Positions 8,301 through 18,220 of a stretch of DNA of 64,000 nucleotides are shown in pieces. A program made the translations under genes and the position numbers. This DNA comes from Cellulomonas gilvus ATCC 13127 (GTDB lineage Bacteria; Actinomycetota; Actinomycetes; Actinomycetales; Cellulomonadaceae): positions 3,348,001-3,412,000 of the forward strand of contig NC_015671.1 in the NCBI RefSeq assembly GCF_000218545.1, written 5' to 3'. The notes under the pieces are model-generated. The model had not been told where the DNA came from and did no database searches. It was given only the letters and a program-made list of their open reading frames with translations. How positions within the stretch are numbered: the first letter of the stretch is position 1; every line of letters begins with the position of its first letter.

Positions 8301-8863
8301 GCGCGCACCTCCTCGCGTCGCGGCGTCAGCCCCGCGGCCCGCTGCTCCGCCGGGGAGGCGAACGCCCGCAGCACGCGCTCCTCCTGGTCGAGCACCGCCT
8401 GGCGCGCCGCCTCGATGCCGCCCGCCTGCCGCACGTCGAGCACGTGCAGGTACAGCACGCCCGTGAGCCGGTGGGCCTCGACCACCAGCGAGCCCGGCAC
8501 CAGCGAGCACAGCTCGGCGGTCATCGTCAGGTACAGGTCGGAGTGGCTGCGCAGCTGGACCCCGATCACCGCGCCGTGCGGCACGTAGCGGGGCCGCAGC
8601 GCGATGAACGCGACCTCGAACGAGGCCCGCACCAGATCCACGCCGAACCGCGTGAACAGCCGCACGACACCCCACGGGTGCACGCGGCCGTGGAAGTCCA
8701 CGGGCGCCATGTGCAGCCCCGTGGTCACCGCGAGCGCGATCGCGGCTCCCGCGAGCACGTTGCCGACCGACAGGTCGCCCCACAGGAAGACCCACACGAC
8801 CGTGAGCCAGACGATGGTGCCCCAGGCAACCGCGGGACGGGCGCGACGGGGGTGCAGGCTCAT
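8297..8863 (-). CDS. mnhE: Na+/H+ antiporter subunit E
   Basis: This 188-residue subunit E has two to three N-terminal membrane helices (WGTIVWLTVVWVFLWGD onward) and the cytoplasmic domain with the family markers SDLYLTMTAELCSLVPGSLVVE and LYLHVLDV. It overlaps mnhD and mnhF by 4 bp on either side, so translation is coupled through the whole operon. The C-terminal 45 residues form a charged extension. Confidence 0.93.
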   Translation of the reverse strand: MSLHPRRARPAVAWGTIVWLTVVWVFLWGDLSVGNVLAGAAIALAVTTGLHMAPVDFHGRVHPWGVVRLFTRFGVDLVRASFEVAFIALRPRYVPHGAVIGVQLRSHSDLYLTMTAELCSLVPGSLVVEAHRLTGVLYLHVLDVRQAGGIEAARQAVLDQEERVLRAFASPAEQRAAGLTPRREEVRA

Positions 8864-10431
8864 GAGTCGTCACCACCGGTCGGCGCGGCCTCGTCGTGGT
8901 CCGTCGCGTCGGCGGACTCGCCCTCGCCGCGCTGCCCGTCGGGGAGCACCGCCTCGACGTACGGCGTGCGCTCGCGCAGCGTCTGCGCCGCGCGAGCGGT
9001 GTAGGCGTACAGCGGGCCACCCGCGAACGTCAGCACCAGGCCCACCGTGATGAGCGCCGCCGTGGGACCGACCATGCCGAGCGGCAGCCGGCCCGGCCGC
9101 GGGCGCTCCTCGGGCGTCTGCCAGAACGCCTTGTTCCACGCCTTGATCAGCGCGTAGAGCGTCAGCAGCGACGTGATCACGGAGCCGGCCACCAGCAGGT
9201 ACGCCAGCGGCGTCCCGGCCGCGACGCCCGCCTGCAGGAGCCCGAGCTTGCCCAGGAAGCCGGACAGCGGCGGGATCCCGGCCAGGTTCATGGCGGGCAC
9301 GAAGAACAGGATCGCCAGCAGGGGTGCGAGCTTGGCCAGGCCGCCCAGCCGGGTGAGCGACGTCGAGCCGCCCACGCGCTCGACCAGGCCGACCACCAGG
9401 AACAGCGCCGTCTGCACGGTGATGTGGTGCGCGACGTAGTAGATCGCCGCGGTCCAGCCGGCCTCCGAGGACAGCGCGATGCCGAAGATCATGTAGCCGA
9501 TGTGACTCACGAGCGTGAAGGACAGGAGCCGTTTGATGTCGTCCTGCGCCACCGCGCCCAGGATGCCGACCACCATCGTCGCGAGCGCGAGCCACATCAG
9601 GACGTCGTCCAGCCGACCCTCGGGGAACAGGAGCGTCTGGGTGCGGATGATCGCGTACACGCCGACCTTCGTGAGCAGGCCCGCGAACACCGCGGTGACG
9701 GGCGCCGGCGCGGTCGGGTAGGAGTCCGGGAGCCACGCCGAGAGCGGGAAGACCGCCGCCTTGACCGCGAACGCGAGCAGCAGCAGCACCTGCAGCACCA
9801 GCCGCACTCCCGGGTCGATCTCCGGCAGACGGATCGCGAGCTGCGCCAGGTTCACCGTGCCGGTGGCCGCGTAGACCGCCGCGAGGGCCACCAGGAACAG
9901 CACCGAGGACAGCAGCGCGACGACGACGTAGATGGTCCCCGCGCGGATGCGGTCGCGCGTGCCGCCGAGCGTGATGAGCACGAACGACGCCGCCAGCAGG
10001 ATCTCGAACCCGACGTAGATGTTGAACAGGTCGCCCGAGAGGAACGCGTTGCCGACGCCGGCTGCGAGCACCAGGAACGTCGGGTGGTAGATCGAGATCG
10101 GGGCGGACTCCTCGTCGTCGTCCCGGCCCTGCGCGAGGGAGTAGAGCAGGACGCACAGCGTCACGGCCGACGAGATCGTCAGCATGAGCGCCGAGAGCCG
10201 GTCCGCGACCAGGTTGATCCCCACGGGCGCGGCCCAGTCGCCGACGTCGACCACGAGCGGCCCGTCGTCGACGACCACGAGCAGCGTCACCGACGCGATC
10301 AGCACGAGGGACAGCGCGGTGACCGAGACGATCGGCTGCAGCCGCGGTTTGCGGTAGAGCGCGAGCGTGAGGCCGGCGGCGAACAGGGGCAGCACCACGG
10401 GCAGGGGCACGAGCCAGGACAGGTCCGTCAC
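8860..10431 (-). CDS. mnhD: Na+/H+ antiporter subunit D (NuoN/M-like)
   Basis: This 523-residue proton-channel subunit is homologous to complex I antiporter-like subunits, with about 14 helices. Family landmarks are FNIYVGFEILLAASFVLITLG, KAAVFPLSAWLPDSYPTAPA (the conserved Lys/His-containing broken-helix region) and HIGYMIFGIALSS. The C-terminal 40 residues are an acidic disordered tail. It sits in mnhACDEFG with 4-bp overlaps to both neighbours. The likely role is Na+ extrusion and pH homeostasis. Confidence 0.95.
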   Translation of the reverse strand: MTDLSWLVPLPVVLPLFAAGLTLALYRKPRLQPIVSVTALSLVLIASVTLLVVVDDGPLVVDVGDWAAPVGINLVADRLSALMLTISSAVTLCVLLYSLAQGRDDDEESAPISIYHPTFLVLAAGVGNAFLSGDLFNIYVGFEILLAASFVLITLGGTRDRIRAGTIYVVVALLSSVLFLVALAAVYAATGTVNLAQLAIRLPEIDPGVRLVLQVLLLLAFAVKAAVFPLSAWLPDSYPTAPAPVTAVFAGLLTKVGVYAIIRTQTLLFPEGRLDDVLMWLALATMVVGILGAVAQDDIKRLLSFTLVSHIGYMIFGIALSSEAGWTAAIYYVAHHITVQTALFLVVGLVERVGGSTSLTRLGGLAKLAPLLAILFFVPAMNLAGIPPLSGFLGKLGLLQAGVAAGTPLAYLLVAGSVITSLLTLYALIKAWNKAFWQTPEERPRPGRLPLGMVGPTAALITVGLVLTFAGGPLYAYTARAAQTLRERTPYVEAVLPDGQRGEGESADATDHDEAAPTGGDDS

Positions 10432-10937
10432 CGCGCACCCCCCTCGCCGGCGTTCGCGGGGGCGGGACCGGGCGCGCCCTCGTCGGTCTCGTCACGGGCC
10501 TGCTCGGCCTCCTCGTCGAGCGTCTGCCCCGCCTCCTCGGTGTCGTCGTCCGTCATGGCGCGCACGTCGATCGCGGCCAGGCGGGCGATGCGGCGGTCCT
10601 CGACGTCGTCCTGCACCTCGTCGTGCCGGTGCAGCTGCCAGGACCGGTAGGCCATCGCCAGCAGGAACGCGGTCATGCCGAGCGTGATGACGATCGCGGT
10701 GAGCACCATCGCCTGAGGGAGCGGGTCGCTCATCCGACCCTCGGGCTCGAGGCCGACGATCGGCGGCCGGCCGGCGGCGCCCCCCGCCACCAGGAACAAC
10801 AGGTTCACCCCGTTGCCCAGCAGCACCAGGCCGATCAGCACGCGGGACAGCGAGCGCTCGAGCAGCAGGTAGACGCCCGCGGTCACCAGCACCGCGATCG
10901 TCACGACGAGCACGAGGTTCGGGGACATGTCGATCAC
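10428..10937 (-). CDS. mnhC: Na+/H+ antiporter subunit C (NuoK-like)
   Basis: This 169-residue protein has three NuoK-like helices in its first 110 residues, including LIGLVLLGNGVNLLFLVAG and LPQAMVLTAIVITLGMTAFLLAMAYRS, followed by a long acidic tail of about 50 residues that standard MnhC lacks. The start is a GTG coupled to the mnhA stop (GTGA, 10934-10937). An ATG three codons further in (10928) is the alternative. Partners are MnhA and MnhD in the membrane arm of the antiporter. Confidence 0.92.
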   Translation of the reverse strand: MIDMSPNLVLVVTIAVLVTAGVYLLLERSLSRVLIGLVLLGNGVNLLFLVAGGAAGRPPIVGLEPEGRMSDPLPQAMVLTAIVITLGMTAFLLAMAYRSWQLHRHDEVQDDVEDRRIARLAAIDVRAMTDDDTEEAGQTLDEEAEQARDETDEGAPGPAPANAGEGGAR

Positions 10938-13900
10938 GGCGCACCCCCGTCCGCGGTCGAGCGGGCCGGGGGCTCGGTCGAGCCCAGCTCGGCCAGCCCC
11001 GCGTCGGGGCGTTCGGCGTCACCGAACGGCTCGTCCTCACCGCTCTCCGCCCGGCGGTCGAGCTCGGCACCGAGCGAGCGCAGGATGTCCAGGACCAGTC
11101 CGATCACCACCAGGTACACGCCCACGTCGAAGAACAGGCTGGTCACCAGGTGCACGTCGCCGATCACGGGCACGTGCAGGTCGATGATCCGCGACTCCAG
11201 CACCGTGCCGCCCAGCATCATCGCGACCAGACCCACGCCCGCGGACAGGAACAGGCCCGTGCCCAGGAGCGCACCCGGCTGGACCGGGGCCGCCTCCCCG
11301 AGCTCGTACCGCCCGCCGGCCAGGTACCGCACGATCAGTGCGATACCCGTGACCAGGCCGGCCGCGAACCCGCCACCGGGTGCGTTGTGCCCGCTGAACA
11401 GCAGGAACGCCGAGTAGACGATCATCGTGTGGAACAGCAGGCGCACCACGACCTCGAACACCACCGAGCGGCGCTGCGGCGCCAGGGTGTGCCCCGCGCG
11501 CAGCCACTCGCGGTCGGTGGACACCGCGTCGAGCCGGACCTGGTCCACGCCGCGGCGCAGCGGCGCCATCGGGTCGGGCCCGCCCCACACGGCGCGGTCG
11601 TCGGAGGCGTCCTGCGCGCGGAAGATCGCGCCGCCGCGGCGTGAGAGGAACACGAGCGACGCGACGCCCGTGGCCGCGACCAGCAGCACCGAGATCTCGC
11701 CCATGGTGTCCCACGCGCGGATGTCCACCAGCGTGACGTTGACGATGTTCTTCCCGCCGCCCCACGTGACGGCCTCCTCGGCGAAGTGCTCGGTCACGGG
11801 TGCGTGCACGCGCGCGCCCGGGACCGCGAGCGCGATCCCCGCGACCGTGAGCCCGACCGCGAGCGCGACCGCGAGCCGCACCCACCGGGACGCCGCGAGC
11901 GGCCGGTCGGAGAAGTAGGGCGGCAGCCGCCGCATCGCCAGGACGAACACCACGAGCGTCACGGTCTCGACGAGCACCTGCGTGAGCGCCAGGTCAGGCG
12001 CACCGTGCAGCAGAAACAGGCCCGCCACGGCGTACCCGCCGATGCCGAGCAGGATCACGGCCTTGAGCCGCCGGCGCGCGCGCGTGGCCAGGATCGCGGA
12101 CACGATCGCGGCGGCACCGAACGCGACCTGCGCGGGCTTGTCGAACGCCGTGACCCGGTCCGGCCAACGCGTGCCCGCGAGCAGCGCCCACGCGGTGCCG
12201 ATGACGAACACGAGGAGCACCAGGCCCAGGTACAGCGGCAGCGAGCCGCGCTGCGTGGTGCCCGTGACGTCCGCGGCCACGTCGTCGAGGCGCCGCATGA
12301 ACCGCCGGTACACGCGGTCGGCCTCGGGCCCGCGGTACGCGGCGACCTGCCACCGCTCGACGCGCTCGCGCACGACGAACAGCGCGGCACCGGCCGCGAG
12401 GATCCCGAGCGTCAGCACGAACGTGGGGGTCAGGCCCGCCCACAGCGCCAGGTGGCCCGGCTCACCCACCGAGAACGTCTCCGCGTAGGGCGCGAGCAGG
12501 TCCTCGCCCAGGTGGGGCAGCAGCGCGACGGCCAGGCCGAGCACCGCGAGCACCATGGCCGGCCACACCAGCAGCAGGCTGGGCCGCGAGATCGCGGCGG
12601 GCTCGGCGTCGGGCTGCGTCGCGGCCTGGCTCGTGGTGCCGGGGCTGACCGCACCGTCCTGCTGCGTCGCCACCGCGTCCGCGACGAGCGCCGACTCCGG
12701 CACCACGGCGGACTTCGTCGCGAACGCGCCCCACCACAGCCGCAGGCCGTACGCGACGGTCAGCACCGAGCCGATCGCGACCGAGACGAGCACCACGACA
12801 CCCAGCGCGCCCTGCTCGAGGTGCTCGATGCCCTCGAGCCCCGCCTCCTTGGCGACGTACCCCGCGAACGGCGGCAGCCCGATCATGCTCGCGGTGCCCA
12901 GCGCACCCGCGAGCGCGGTGAGCGGCAGCTCGCGTCCCACACCGGACAGGCGCCGCAGGTCACGTGTGCCCGTCGCGGCGTCGACCACGCCGACCACCAG
13001 GAACAGCGTCGCCTTGAACATCGCGTGCGCGCCCAGCATCGCGAGGCCCGCGAGCGCGGTGGCCTGCGTGCCCAGCCCGACCAGGAGCGTGATCAGGCCC
13101 AGCTGGCTGACGGTGCCGAACGCGAGCACCAGCTTGAGGTCGTGCTGGCGCAGCGCGCGGTAGCCGCCCAGCAGCAACGTGCCGCACCCGAGCACCACGA
13201 CCGTCCAGCGCCACAGCTCGTGCTGCGCGAACGCGGGCGCGAATCGCGCCACCAGGTACACGCCGGCCTTGACCATCGCGGCCGCGTGCAGGTACGCGCT
13301 GACGGGGGTCGGGGCGGCCATCGCCGCGGGGAGCCAGAAGTGGAACGGGATGAGCGCGGACTTCGTCGCGGCGCCGGCCAGCAGGCAGCCGATCGCGACC
13401 GTCGTCGCGGCCCCGCCGGGCGGGTGCGCGACCACCTCGCTCAGCCGGTACGTCCCGGCGGCCTCGCCCAGCAGCACCACGCCGACGAGCATCGCGAGCC
13501 CGCCCGCGGTCGTGATGACGATCGCCTGCATCGCCGCGCGCCGGCTCGCCTTGCGGTCCGTGTAGTGCCCGATGAGCAGGTACGACGTGACCGTCGTCAG
13601 CTCCCAGAAGACGAACAGCAGGATCATGTCGTCGGACGTGACCAGGCCGAGCATCGCGCCCGCGAACGCGAGGAACACGCCGCCGAACCGGCCCAGGCCC
13701 TGGGCCGCGACCGAGAAGTAGCCCGCGCAGTAGACCAGGACGAGCGCGCCCACGCCGCCGACGACGAGCGTCATCAACCAGGACAGCGTGTCCAGGCGGA
13801 ACGTGAGCTCGAGCCCGAGCGCGGGGATCCACCGCACGCTCTGCACCGGGCCGTGCCCGTCCTGCACACGGCCGGTCCAGGACAGCGCCCAGACCGCCGC

Positions 13901-14008
13901 GCTCGCGGGGGCGGCAGCGAGCGCCCAGAAGGCCTTGCGTCCCCACAGCCGGACGAGTGCGGGCGCGATGAGGGCTGCTACGAGGTGCACGACGAGCAGC
14001 AGCAGCAC
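10934..14008 (-). CDS. mnhA: Na+/H+ antiporter subunit A, fused to subunit B
   Basis: This 1024-residue membrane protein is one polypeptide holding MnhA and MnhB. Residues 1 to about 480 are the NuoL-like proton channel (YCAGYFSVAAQGLGRFGGVF; PFHFWLPAAMAAPTPVSAYLHAA is split by the conserved Pro-rich loop). Residues about 580-760 are the MnhA C-terminal domain (DUF4040, GAPDLALTQVLVETVTLVVF), and about 840-1000 are the MnhB domain (NAPGGGFAAGLVTGIALIVR). A-B fusion is common in actinobacteria and explains the missing separate mnhB. It is the first gene of the operon. Upstream, minus-strand TAGAGT at 14068-14063 is a plausible -10. Confidence 0.95.
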   Translation of the reverse strand: MLLLLVVHLVAALIAPALVRLWGRKAFWALAAAPASAAVWALSWTGRVQDGHGPVQSVRWIPALGLELTFRLDTLSWLMTLVVGGVGALVLVYCAGYFSVAAQGLGRFGGVFLAFAGAMLGLVTSDDMILLFVFWELTTVTSYLLIGHYTDRKASRRAAMQAIVITTAGGLAMLVGVVLLGEAAGTYRLSEVVAHPPGGAATTVAIGCLLAGAATKSALIPFHFWLPAAMAAPTPVSAYLHAAAMVKAGVYLVARFAPAFAQHELWRWTVVVLGCGTLLLGGYRALRQHDLKLVLAFGTVSQLGLITLLVGLGTQATALAGLAMLGAHAMFKATLFLVVGVVDAATGTRDLRRLSGVGRELPLTALAGALGTASMIGLPPFAGYVAKEAGLEGIEHLEQGALGVVVLVSVAIGSVLTVAYGLRLWWGAFATKSAVVPESALVADAVATQQDGAVSPGTTSQAATQPDAEPAAISRPSLLLVWPAMVLAVLGLAVALLPHLGEDLLAPYAETFSVGEPGHLALWAGLTPTFVLTLGILAAGAALFVVRERVERWQVAAYRGPEADRVYRRFMRRLDDVAADVTGTTQRGSLPLYLGLVLLVFVIGTAWALLAGTRWPDRVTAFDKPAQVAFGAAAIVSAILATRARRRLKAVILLGIGGYAVAGLFLLHGAPDLALTQVLVETVTLVVFVLAMRRLPPYFSDRPLAASRWVRLAVALAVGLTVAGIALAVPGARVHAPVTEHFAEEAVTWGGGKNIVNVTLVDIRAWDTMGEISVLLVAATGVASLVFLSRRGGAIFRAQDASDDRAVWGGPDPMAPLRRGVDQVRLDAVSTDREWLRAGHTLAPQRRSVVFEVVVRLLFHTMIVYSAFLLFSGHNAPGGGFAAGLVTGIALIVRYLAGGRYELGEAAPVQPGALLGTGLFLSAGVGLVAMMLGGTVLESRIIDLHVPVIGDVHLVTSLFFDVGVYLVVIGLVLDILRSLGAELDRRAESGEDEPFGDAERPDAGLAELGSTEPPARSTADGGAP

Positions 14009-14180
14009 GCGCGTGGACTCCGTCCTGTCGGGGCGGTGAGCCGGGGCAGGGGATCGGTCAAGACTCTACCAACCGACTCCCACCCATCCGCCTGCCGAGG
14101 GGCCGAAGGTGACCACCCTCACCCCACGCGCGCTGTCACCTGGCGCACGGGCGCCCGGGTCACGTGCGGGGCCGGGTGGG

Positions 14181-14186
14181 TAGGTT
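14181..14186 (+). promoter_or_regulatory. Leaderless-type -10 box
   Basis: TAGGTT is exactly 7 nt before the GTG start of the Fe-S protein gene, with no ribosome-binding site between. It has the same geometry as the boxes at 4168 and 56829. Confidence 0.5.
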
Positions 14187-14193
14187 GTGCGCC

Positions 14194-16371
14194 GTGAGCG
14201 CGGTGCAGTGGGTGTGTGTGGCGGTCGTCGCCGTGGCGACGGTGCTGGGCGTCGGCCTGTTCGCGCGCGGCGCGACGACGATCGCGCGGACCGTCGCGGT
14301 CGGCCGGCCCGCCTCGCGCGACCGGCTGCGGCCCGTCGGCCGCCGGCTGCGCACGCTCGCGCGCGAGGTGCTCGGCCACGAGCGGTTCCAGCACCGCCCC
14401 GTGGTCCGGCATGCGCACTGGGTCGTGATGGTGTCCTTCCCGGTGCTCGCGGTCACGCTCGCCACCGGGTACGTCCAGGTGGTCGACCCGTCCGCGACGC
14501 TCCCGCTGATCGGGCACCTGATCCCGCTCGAGTGGGCCGTCGAGCTGCTGGCGTGGACCTCGCTGCTCGGGATCGTCGCGCTGATCGTGCTGCGTCTGCG
14601 GATCCGCCCGCGCGCGTCCCAGCCGCTCGACGAGCAGCGCCGGTCCCGCTTCTTCGGCTCGACGCACTGGCAGGCGTACTACGTCGAGGCGACCGTGCTC
14701 GTCGTCGTCCTCGCGGTGATCGGTCTGCGCGGGCTCGAGCATGCGCTCGCCACGCACGAGGGCGATGCGGTCGCGAGCGCGTGGCACTTCCCGCTGACCG
14801 CGTGGCTGGGTCACGCCTGGCAGGGCGCGTCGACCGGTGCGCTCGAGACCGCCGTCGTCGTGCTCGCCACGGTCAAGATCGTGGTGTCCATGACGTGGCT
14901 CATGGTCATCGGCCTGCAGCCCACCATGGGCGTGGCCTGGCACCGGTTCCTGGCGATCGTCAACGTCTACGCACGCCGCGAGCCCGACGGCGGCCCCGCG
15001 CTCGGCCCGCTGCAGCCGCTCACGCTCACCGACGGCACGCCCGTGGACCTCGCGGCGCTCGAGGACCTGCCCGACGACGCGCGCCTGGGCGTGGGGGCCA
15101 TCGAGGACTTCACGTGGAAGGGCCTGCTGGACTTCTCGACGTGCACCGAGTGCGGGCGCTGCCAGGACCAGTGCCCCGCATGGGCCACGGGCAAGCCCCT
15201 GTCCCCCAAGCTCGTCACGCTCGCGCTGCGGGACCACGCCGCGGCGACCGCGCCGTACCTGCGCACGCCGCCGGGCGATCCCGCCGAGCCGTCGCACGCG
15301 GGCCTGGACCTGATCGGCACGGGTGTGGTCGACGCCGACGCGCTGTGGGCGTGCACGTCGTGCGGGGCGTGCGTGCAGCAGTGCCCCGTGGACATCGAGC
15401 ACGTCGACGCGATCGTCGACATGCGCCGCTACCAGGTGCTCATGGAGTCCGCGTTCCCCAAGGAGCTCGGTGGCACGTTCACCAAGCTCGAGCGGCAGGG
15501 CAACCCGTGGGGCCTGCCGGCACGCGCGCGGCTGGACTGGGCCAAGGGGCTGGACTTCGAGGTGCCGGTGGTGGGTGCCGACGTCGAGTCCGCCGCGGAC
15601 GTCGAGTACCTGTTCTGGGTGGGCTGCGCGGGCGCGTACGAGGACCGTGCCAAGCGCACGACGAGGGCCGTGGCCGAGCTGCTGCACGCCGCCGGGGTCA
15701 CGTTCGCGGTCCTGGGCGACGGCGAGACGTGCACGGGCGACCCCGCGCGCCGCGCCGGCAACGAGCTGCTCTACCAGATGCTCGCCGGACAGAACGTCGA
15801 GGTGCTCAACGAGGTGGGCGCGCAGCGGATCGTCGTGACGTGCGCGCACTGCTTCAACACCCTCAGCCGCGAGTACCCGCAGCTGGGCGGCCGGTTCGAG
15901 GTGGTGCACCACACCGTCCTGCTGGACCGCCTGGTGTCCGACGGTCGCCTCACGCTGCTGCCCGCCGACGACGAGCGCCGCATCACCTACCACGACCCGT
16001 GCTACCTGGGCCGGCACAACCAGGTCTACACCCCGCCGCGCGAGCTGCTGGGCGCGATCCCGGGCGTGCAGGTGACCGAGATGCCGCGCTCGGGTGCCGA
16101 CGCGTTCTGCTGCGGCGCAGGTGGGGCACGCGTGTGGATGGAGGAGTCGATCGGCACGCGCATCTCCACCGCGCGCGCCACGGAGGCGATCGCCACGGGT
16201 GCCGAGGTCATCGCGACCGCGTGCCCGTTCTGCACGGTCATGCTCTCCGACGGCGTCGCGGCGGCGAGCTCGGCCACCTCGGGCGACGCGGGAGCGACCG
16301 TGGGCGTGCCCGAGGTCGCCGACATCGCGGTGCTGCTGCGCGCCCGCCTGGCCGAGGCACCGGGCGCCTGA
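14194..16371 (+). CDS. Membrane-bound heterodisulfide reductase-like (Fe-S) oxidoreductase
   Basis: This 725-residue protein has an N-terminal membrane half with about five helices and His residues suited to heme b (HWVVMVSFPVLAVTLATGYV), as in NarI-like domains. Two 4Fe-4S motifs follow, CTECGRCQDQCP and CTSCGACVQQCP (around residues 315-405), then two CCG domains (CAHCFNTL and FCCGAGGARVWMEE) like HdrD/GlpC. It should pass electrons between a membrane quinone pool and an unknown cytosolic partner. The Fe-S part resembles the large actinobacterial proteins found near acyl-CoA/ETF genes. The GTG at 14194 fits the -10 box 7 nt upstream. An in-frame start 30 nt earlier is possible. Confidence 0.88.
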   Translation: MSAVQWVCVAVVAVATVLGVGLFARGATTIARTVAVGRPASRDRLRPVGRRLRTLAREVLGHERFQHRPVVRHAHWVVMVSFPVLAVTLATGYVQVVDPSATLPLIGHLIPLEWAVELLAWTSLLGIVALIVLRLRIRPRASQPLDEQRRSRFFGSTHWQAYYVEATVLVVVLAVIGLRGLEHALATHEGDAVASAWHFPLTAWLGHAWQGASTGALETAVVVLATVKIVVSMTWLMVIGLQPTMGVAWHRFLAIVNVYARREPDGGPALGPLQPLTLTDGTPVDLAALEDLPDDARLGVGAIEDFTWKGLLDFSTCTECGRCQDQCPAWATGKPLSPKLVTLALRDHAAATAPYLRTPPGDPAEPSHAGLDLIGTGVVDADALWACTSCGACVQQCPVDIEHVDAIVDMRRYQVLMESAFPKELGGTFTKLERQGNPWGLPARARLDWAKGLDFEVPVVGADVESAADVEYLFWVGCAGAYEDRAKRTTRAVAELLHAAGVTFAVLGDGETCTGDPARRAGNELLYQMLAGQNVEVLNEVGAQRIVVTCAHCFNTLSREYPQLGGRFEVVHHTVLLDRLVSDGRLTLLPADDERRITYHDPCYLGRHNQVYTPPRELLGAIPGVQVTEMPRSGADAFCCGAGGARVWMEESIGTRISTARATEAIATGAEVIATACPFCTVMLSDGVAAASSATSGDAGATVGVPEVADIAVLLRARLAEAPGA

Positions 16372-16383
16372 CGGCTGCCGCGG

Positions 16384-16409
16384 CCGCCGGCTGCGGGCCC
16401 GGCCGGCGG
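16384..16409. terminator. Hairpin between convergent genes
   Basis: CCGCCGGC (16384-16391) pairs with GCCGGCGG (16402-16409) across a 10-nt loop, just after the Fe-S protein stop (16371) and before the convergent stop at 16423. It probably serves both sides. Confidence 0.5.
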
Positions 16410-16422
16410 GCTCACCCCGCGG

Positions 16423-17562
16423 TCAGACCTCCGCGGGGTCGATCAGGAAGTCGGCCTCGTCGGCGATCTCCCCGCCGACCGCGGCGTGCAGCGCACGCGC
16501 GACCGCCTGGATCACCGGGGCCGCACGCGTGCGCGCCACGCGGTGCTCGAGCGACGGGCGCTCGACCTCGAGCTCCTCGATGAGCAGCGGCTCCCACCGC
16601 ACGCGGTAGGCGACCACGCGGTCCTGCGTCCACGGCAGACCGCGCAGCAGCGGCGGGAGGTCGGTCTCCTCGGAGACCTCGACGTACACCGTGCCGTCGA
16701 CCCCCAGGTCCACCAGGACGCCGAACGACTCCGCCGCGGGCGGCGCCGCGAGCATGAGCTCGTCGAACGCGGCCGCCTCCATCATCAGGCGCCGCCGCTC
16801 GTCGGCGTCCAGCACGCCGTGCTCGCGCAGCGCGTCACGCAGGCCCGTGCCGCCGGGCTCGGGCATGCCGGCCACGACGTGCCCCTCCTCGCGGCCGGCG
16901 CCCGCCATGGGGCCGTTCCACTCGCGCGACGCGACCGACAGCCGCGCGCGCGGCGCGACGCGCTGGACCATCGCGAGCGCCTCGGCGGGCTCGACCCAGC
17001 GATCGGTGAACACCGTGAGGTCGATCGCGCTCTCCATGTCCGGCACCAGCACCACGCCGGTCTCCCCCGTGCGCACGGCACCGCCCAGGCGGCGCGCGGC
17101 CGCGACGAGCCACAGGAGCACGCGCTCCTCCTCGCGCACCGGCAGGCCTTCGGGGAACGCGCGCTTGAGGCCGTGCCGGTCGCCGCCCGGGTACGGGCGC
17201 TCGCCGCGCTCGCGCGAGCACGCGACGTCGAACACCGTGACCGTGGACGCGGGCAGCCCGAGCGAGACCGCGTCCTCCGGCGCGACCGCGTACGGACCCG
17301 TGAGCGTCGAGTGGCGGGACAGCCGCAGCAGGCGGGCGGCGGGCCGCGCGCCGGACACGCGCAGCCCGAACGCCGCGGTCAGCGGGCGGCTGCGCTGCGT
17401 GGGCGTGTCCCCCGCGGGCTCGACCCAGCGCGCGTTGAGGAAGCGGCTCGCGGCGAGCACCTCGACCTCGTCGGGCTCGACGCCCTCCGGCAGCGCGAGC
17501 AGGTGACGGCTGCGCAGCCCGGGATCGGCCGCGAGCGGCAGGCGCGGGAGGTCGGCCGCCAC
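16423..17562 (-). CDS. Uncharacterised protein, paralog of the 35377-36261 product
   Basis: This 379-residue protein has no signal peptide or membrane helix and is rich in acidic residues. I do not recognise the family. Landmarks are RHLLALPEGVEPDEVEVLAA near the N-terminus, ERVLLWLVAAARRLGGAVR mid-protein, RVVAYRVRWEPLLIEE and a C-terminal helix APVIQAVARALHAAVGGEI followed by DEADFLIDPAE. All four blocks recur in the same order in the product of 35377-36261, so the two are paralogs. The copy here is about 85 residues longer in the middle. It starts 4 bp after the dcd stop, so it is probably co-transcribed with dcd. Confidence 0.72.
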   Translation of the reverse strand: MAADLPRLPLAADPGLRSRHLLALPEGVEPDEVEVLAASRFLNARWVEPAGDTPTQRSRPLTAAFGLRVSGARPAARLLRLSRHSTLTGPYAVAPEDAVSLGLPASTVTVFDVACSRERGERPYPGGDRHGLKRAFPEGLPVREEERVLLWLVAAARRLGGAVRTGETGVVLVPDMESAIDLTVFTDRWVEPAEALAMVQRVAPRARLSVASREWNGPMAGAGREEGHVVAGMPEPGGTGLRDALREHGVLDADERRRLMMEAAAFDELMLAAPPAAESFGVLVDLGVDGTVYVEVSEETDLPPLLRGLPWTQDRVVAYRVRWEPLLIEELEVERPSLEHRVARTRAAPVIQAVARALHAAVGGEIADEADFLIDPAEV

Positions 17563-17566
17563 GGGG

Positions 17567-18142
17567 TCAGACCTCCGTGCGGTGGAAGCTCTGCCAGGAG
17601 CGCGACGCCGTGGGCCCGCGCTGCCCCTGGTACCGGGACCCGTACCGCGCGGAGCCGTAGGGGTGCTCGGCCGCCGAGGACAGCCGGAAGAAGCACAGCT
17701 GGCCGATCTTCATGCCCGGCCAGAGCATGATCGGCAGCGTCGCGACGTTGGACAGCTCGAGCGTGACGTGACCCGAGAACCCGGGGTCAACGAAGCCGGC
17801 GGTCGAGTGCGTGAGCAGGCCCAGCCGGCCCAGCGAGGACTTCCCCTCGAGCCGCGCCGCGACGTCGTCGGGCAGGGTGACCTGCTCGAACGTCGAGCCC
17901 AGCACGAACTCGCCGGGGTGGAGCACGAACGCCTCGCCCGCAGCCACCTCGACCAGGCGCGTGAGGTCCGGCTGCTCGGCCGCCGGGTCGATCACGGGGT
18001 ACTTGTGGTTGTCGAACAGCCGGAAGAAGCGGTCCAGCCGCACGTCGATGCTGGAGGGCTGGATCATGGCGGGGTCGTACGGCTCGAGGCCGACCCGACC
18101 CGACTCGAGCTCGGCCCTGATGTCACGGTCGGAGAGCAGCAC
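17567..18142 (-). CDS. dcd: dCTP deaminase, bifunctional (dCTP deaminase/dUTPase) type
   Basis: This 191-residue cytosolic trimer-forming enzyme deaminates dCTP. In actinobacteria the close homologs also hydrolyse the dUTP formed, giving dUMP for thymidylate synthesis. Motifs are [45 protein letters not shown] (containing the catalytic-Glu/Ser region of the family) and [19 protein letters not shown]. It is nearly colinear with the mycobacterial bifunctional Dcd as I recall it. The GTG at 18142 gives the family N-terminus and the exact usual length. The longer open frame has no homology. Confidence 0.95.
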   Translation of the reverse strand: MLLSDRDIRAELESGRVGLEPYDPAMIQPSSIDVRLDRFFRLFDNHKYPVIDPAAEQPDLTRLVEVAAGEAFVLHPGEFVLGSTFEQVTLPDDVAARLEGKSSLGRLGLLTHSTAGFVDPGFSGHVTLELSNVATLPIMLWPGMKIGQLCFFRLSSAAEHPYGSARYGSRYQGQRGPTASRSWQSFHRTEV

Positions 18143-18220
18143 GCGCCCACGGTAGTGCCCGCGCCGGGCCCCCGTGACGCGCGGACCACGGCTCCGCGCG
18201 GGTGATGCGGAACTGGGTGG

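Noticed and set aside
11786..14197. 803-codon plus-strand open frame antisense to mnhA
   Set aside because: Composition is His/Arg/Gln-rich with no domain. It is a shadow caused by high GC in the mnhA codon pattern. The same holds for other long antisense frames such as 31841-34372 and 53829-56843.
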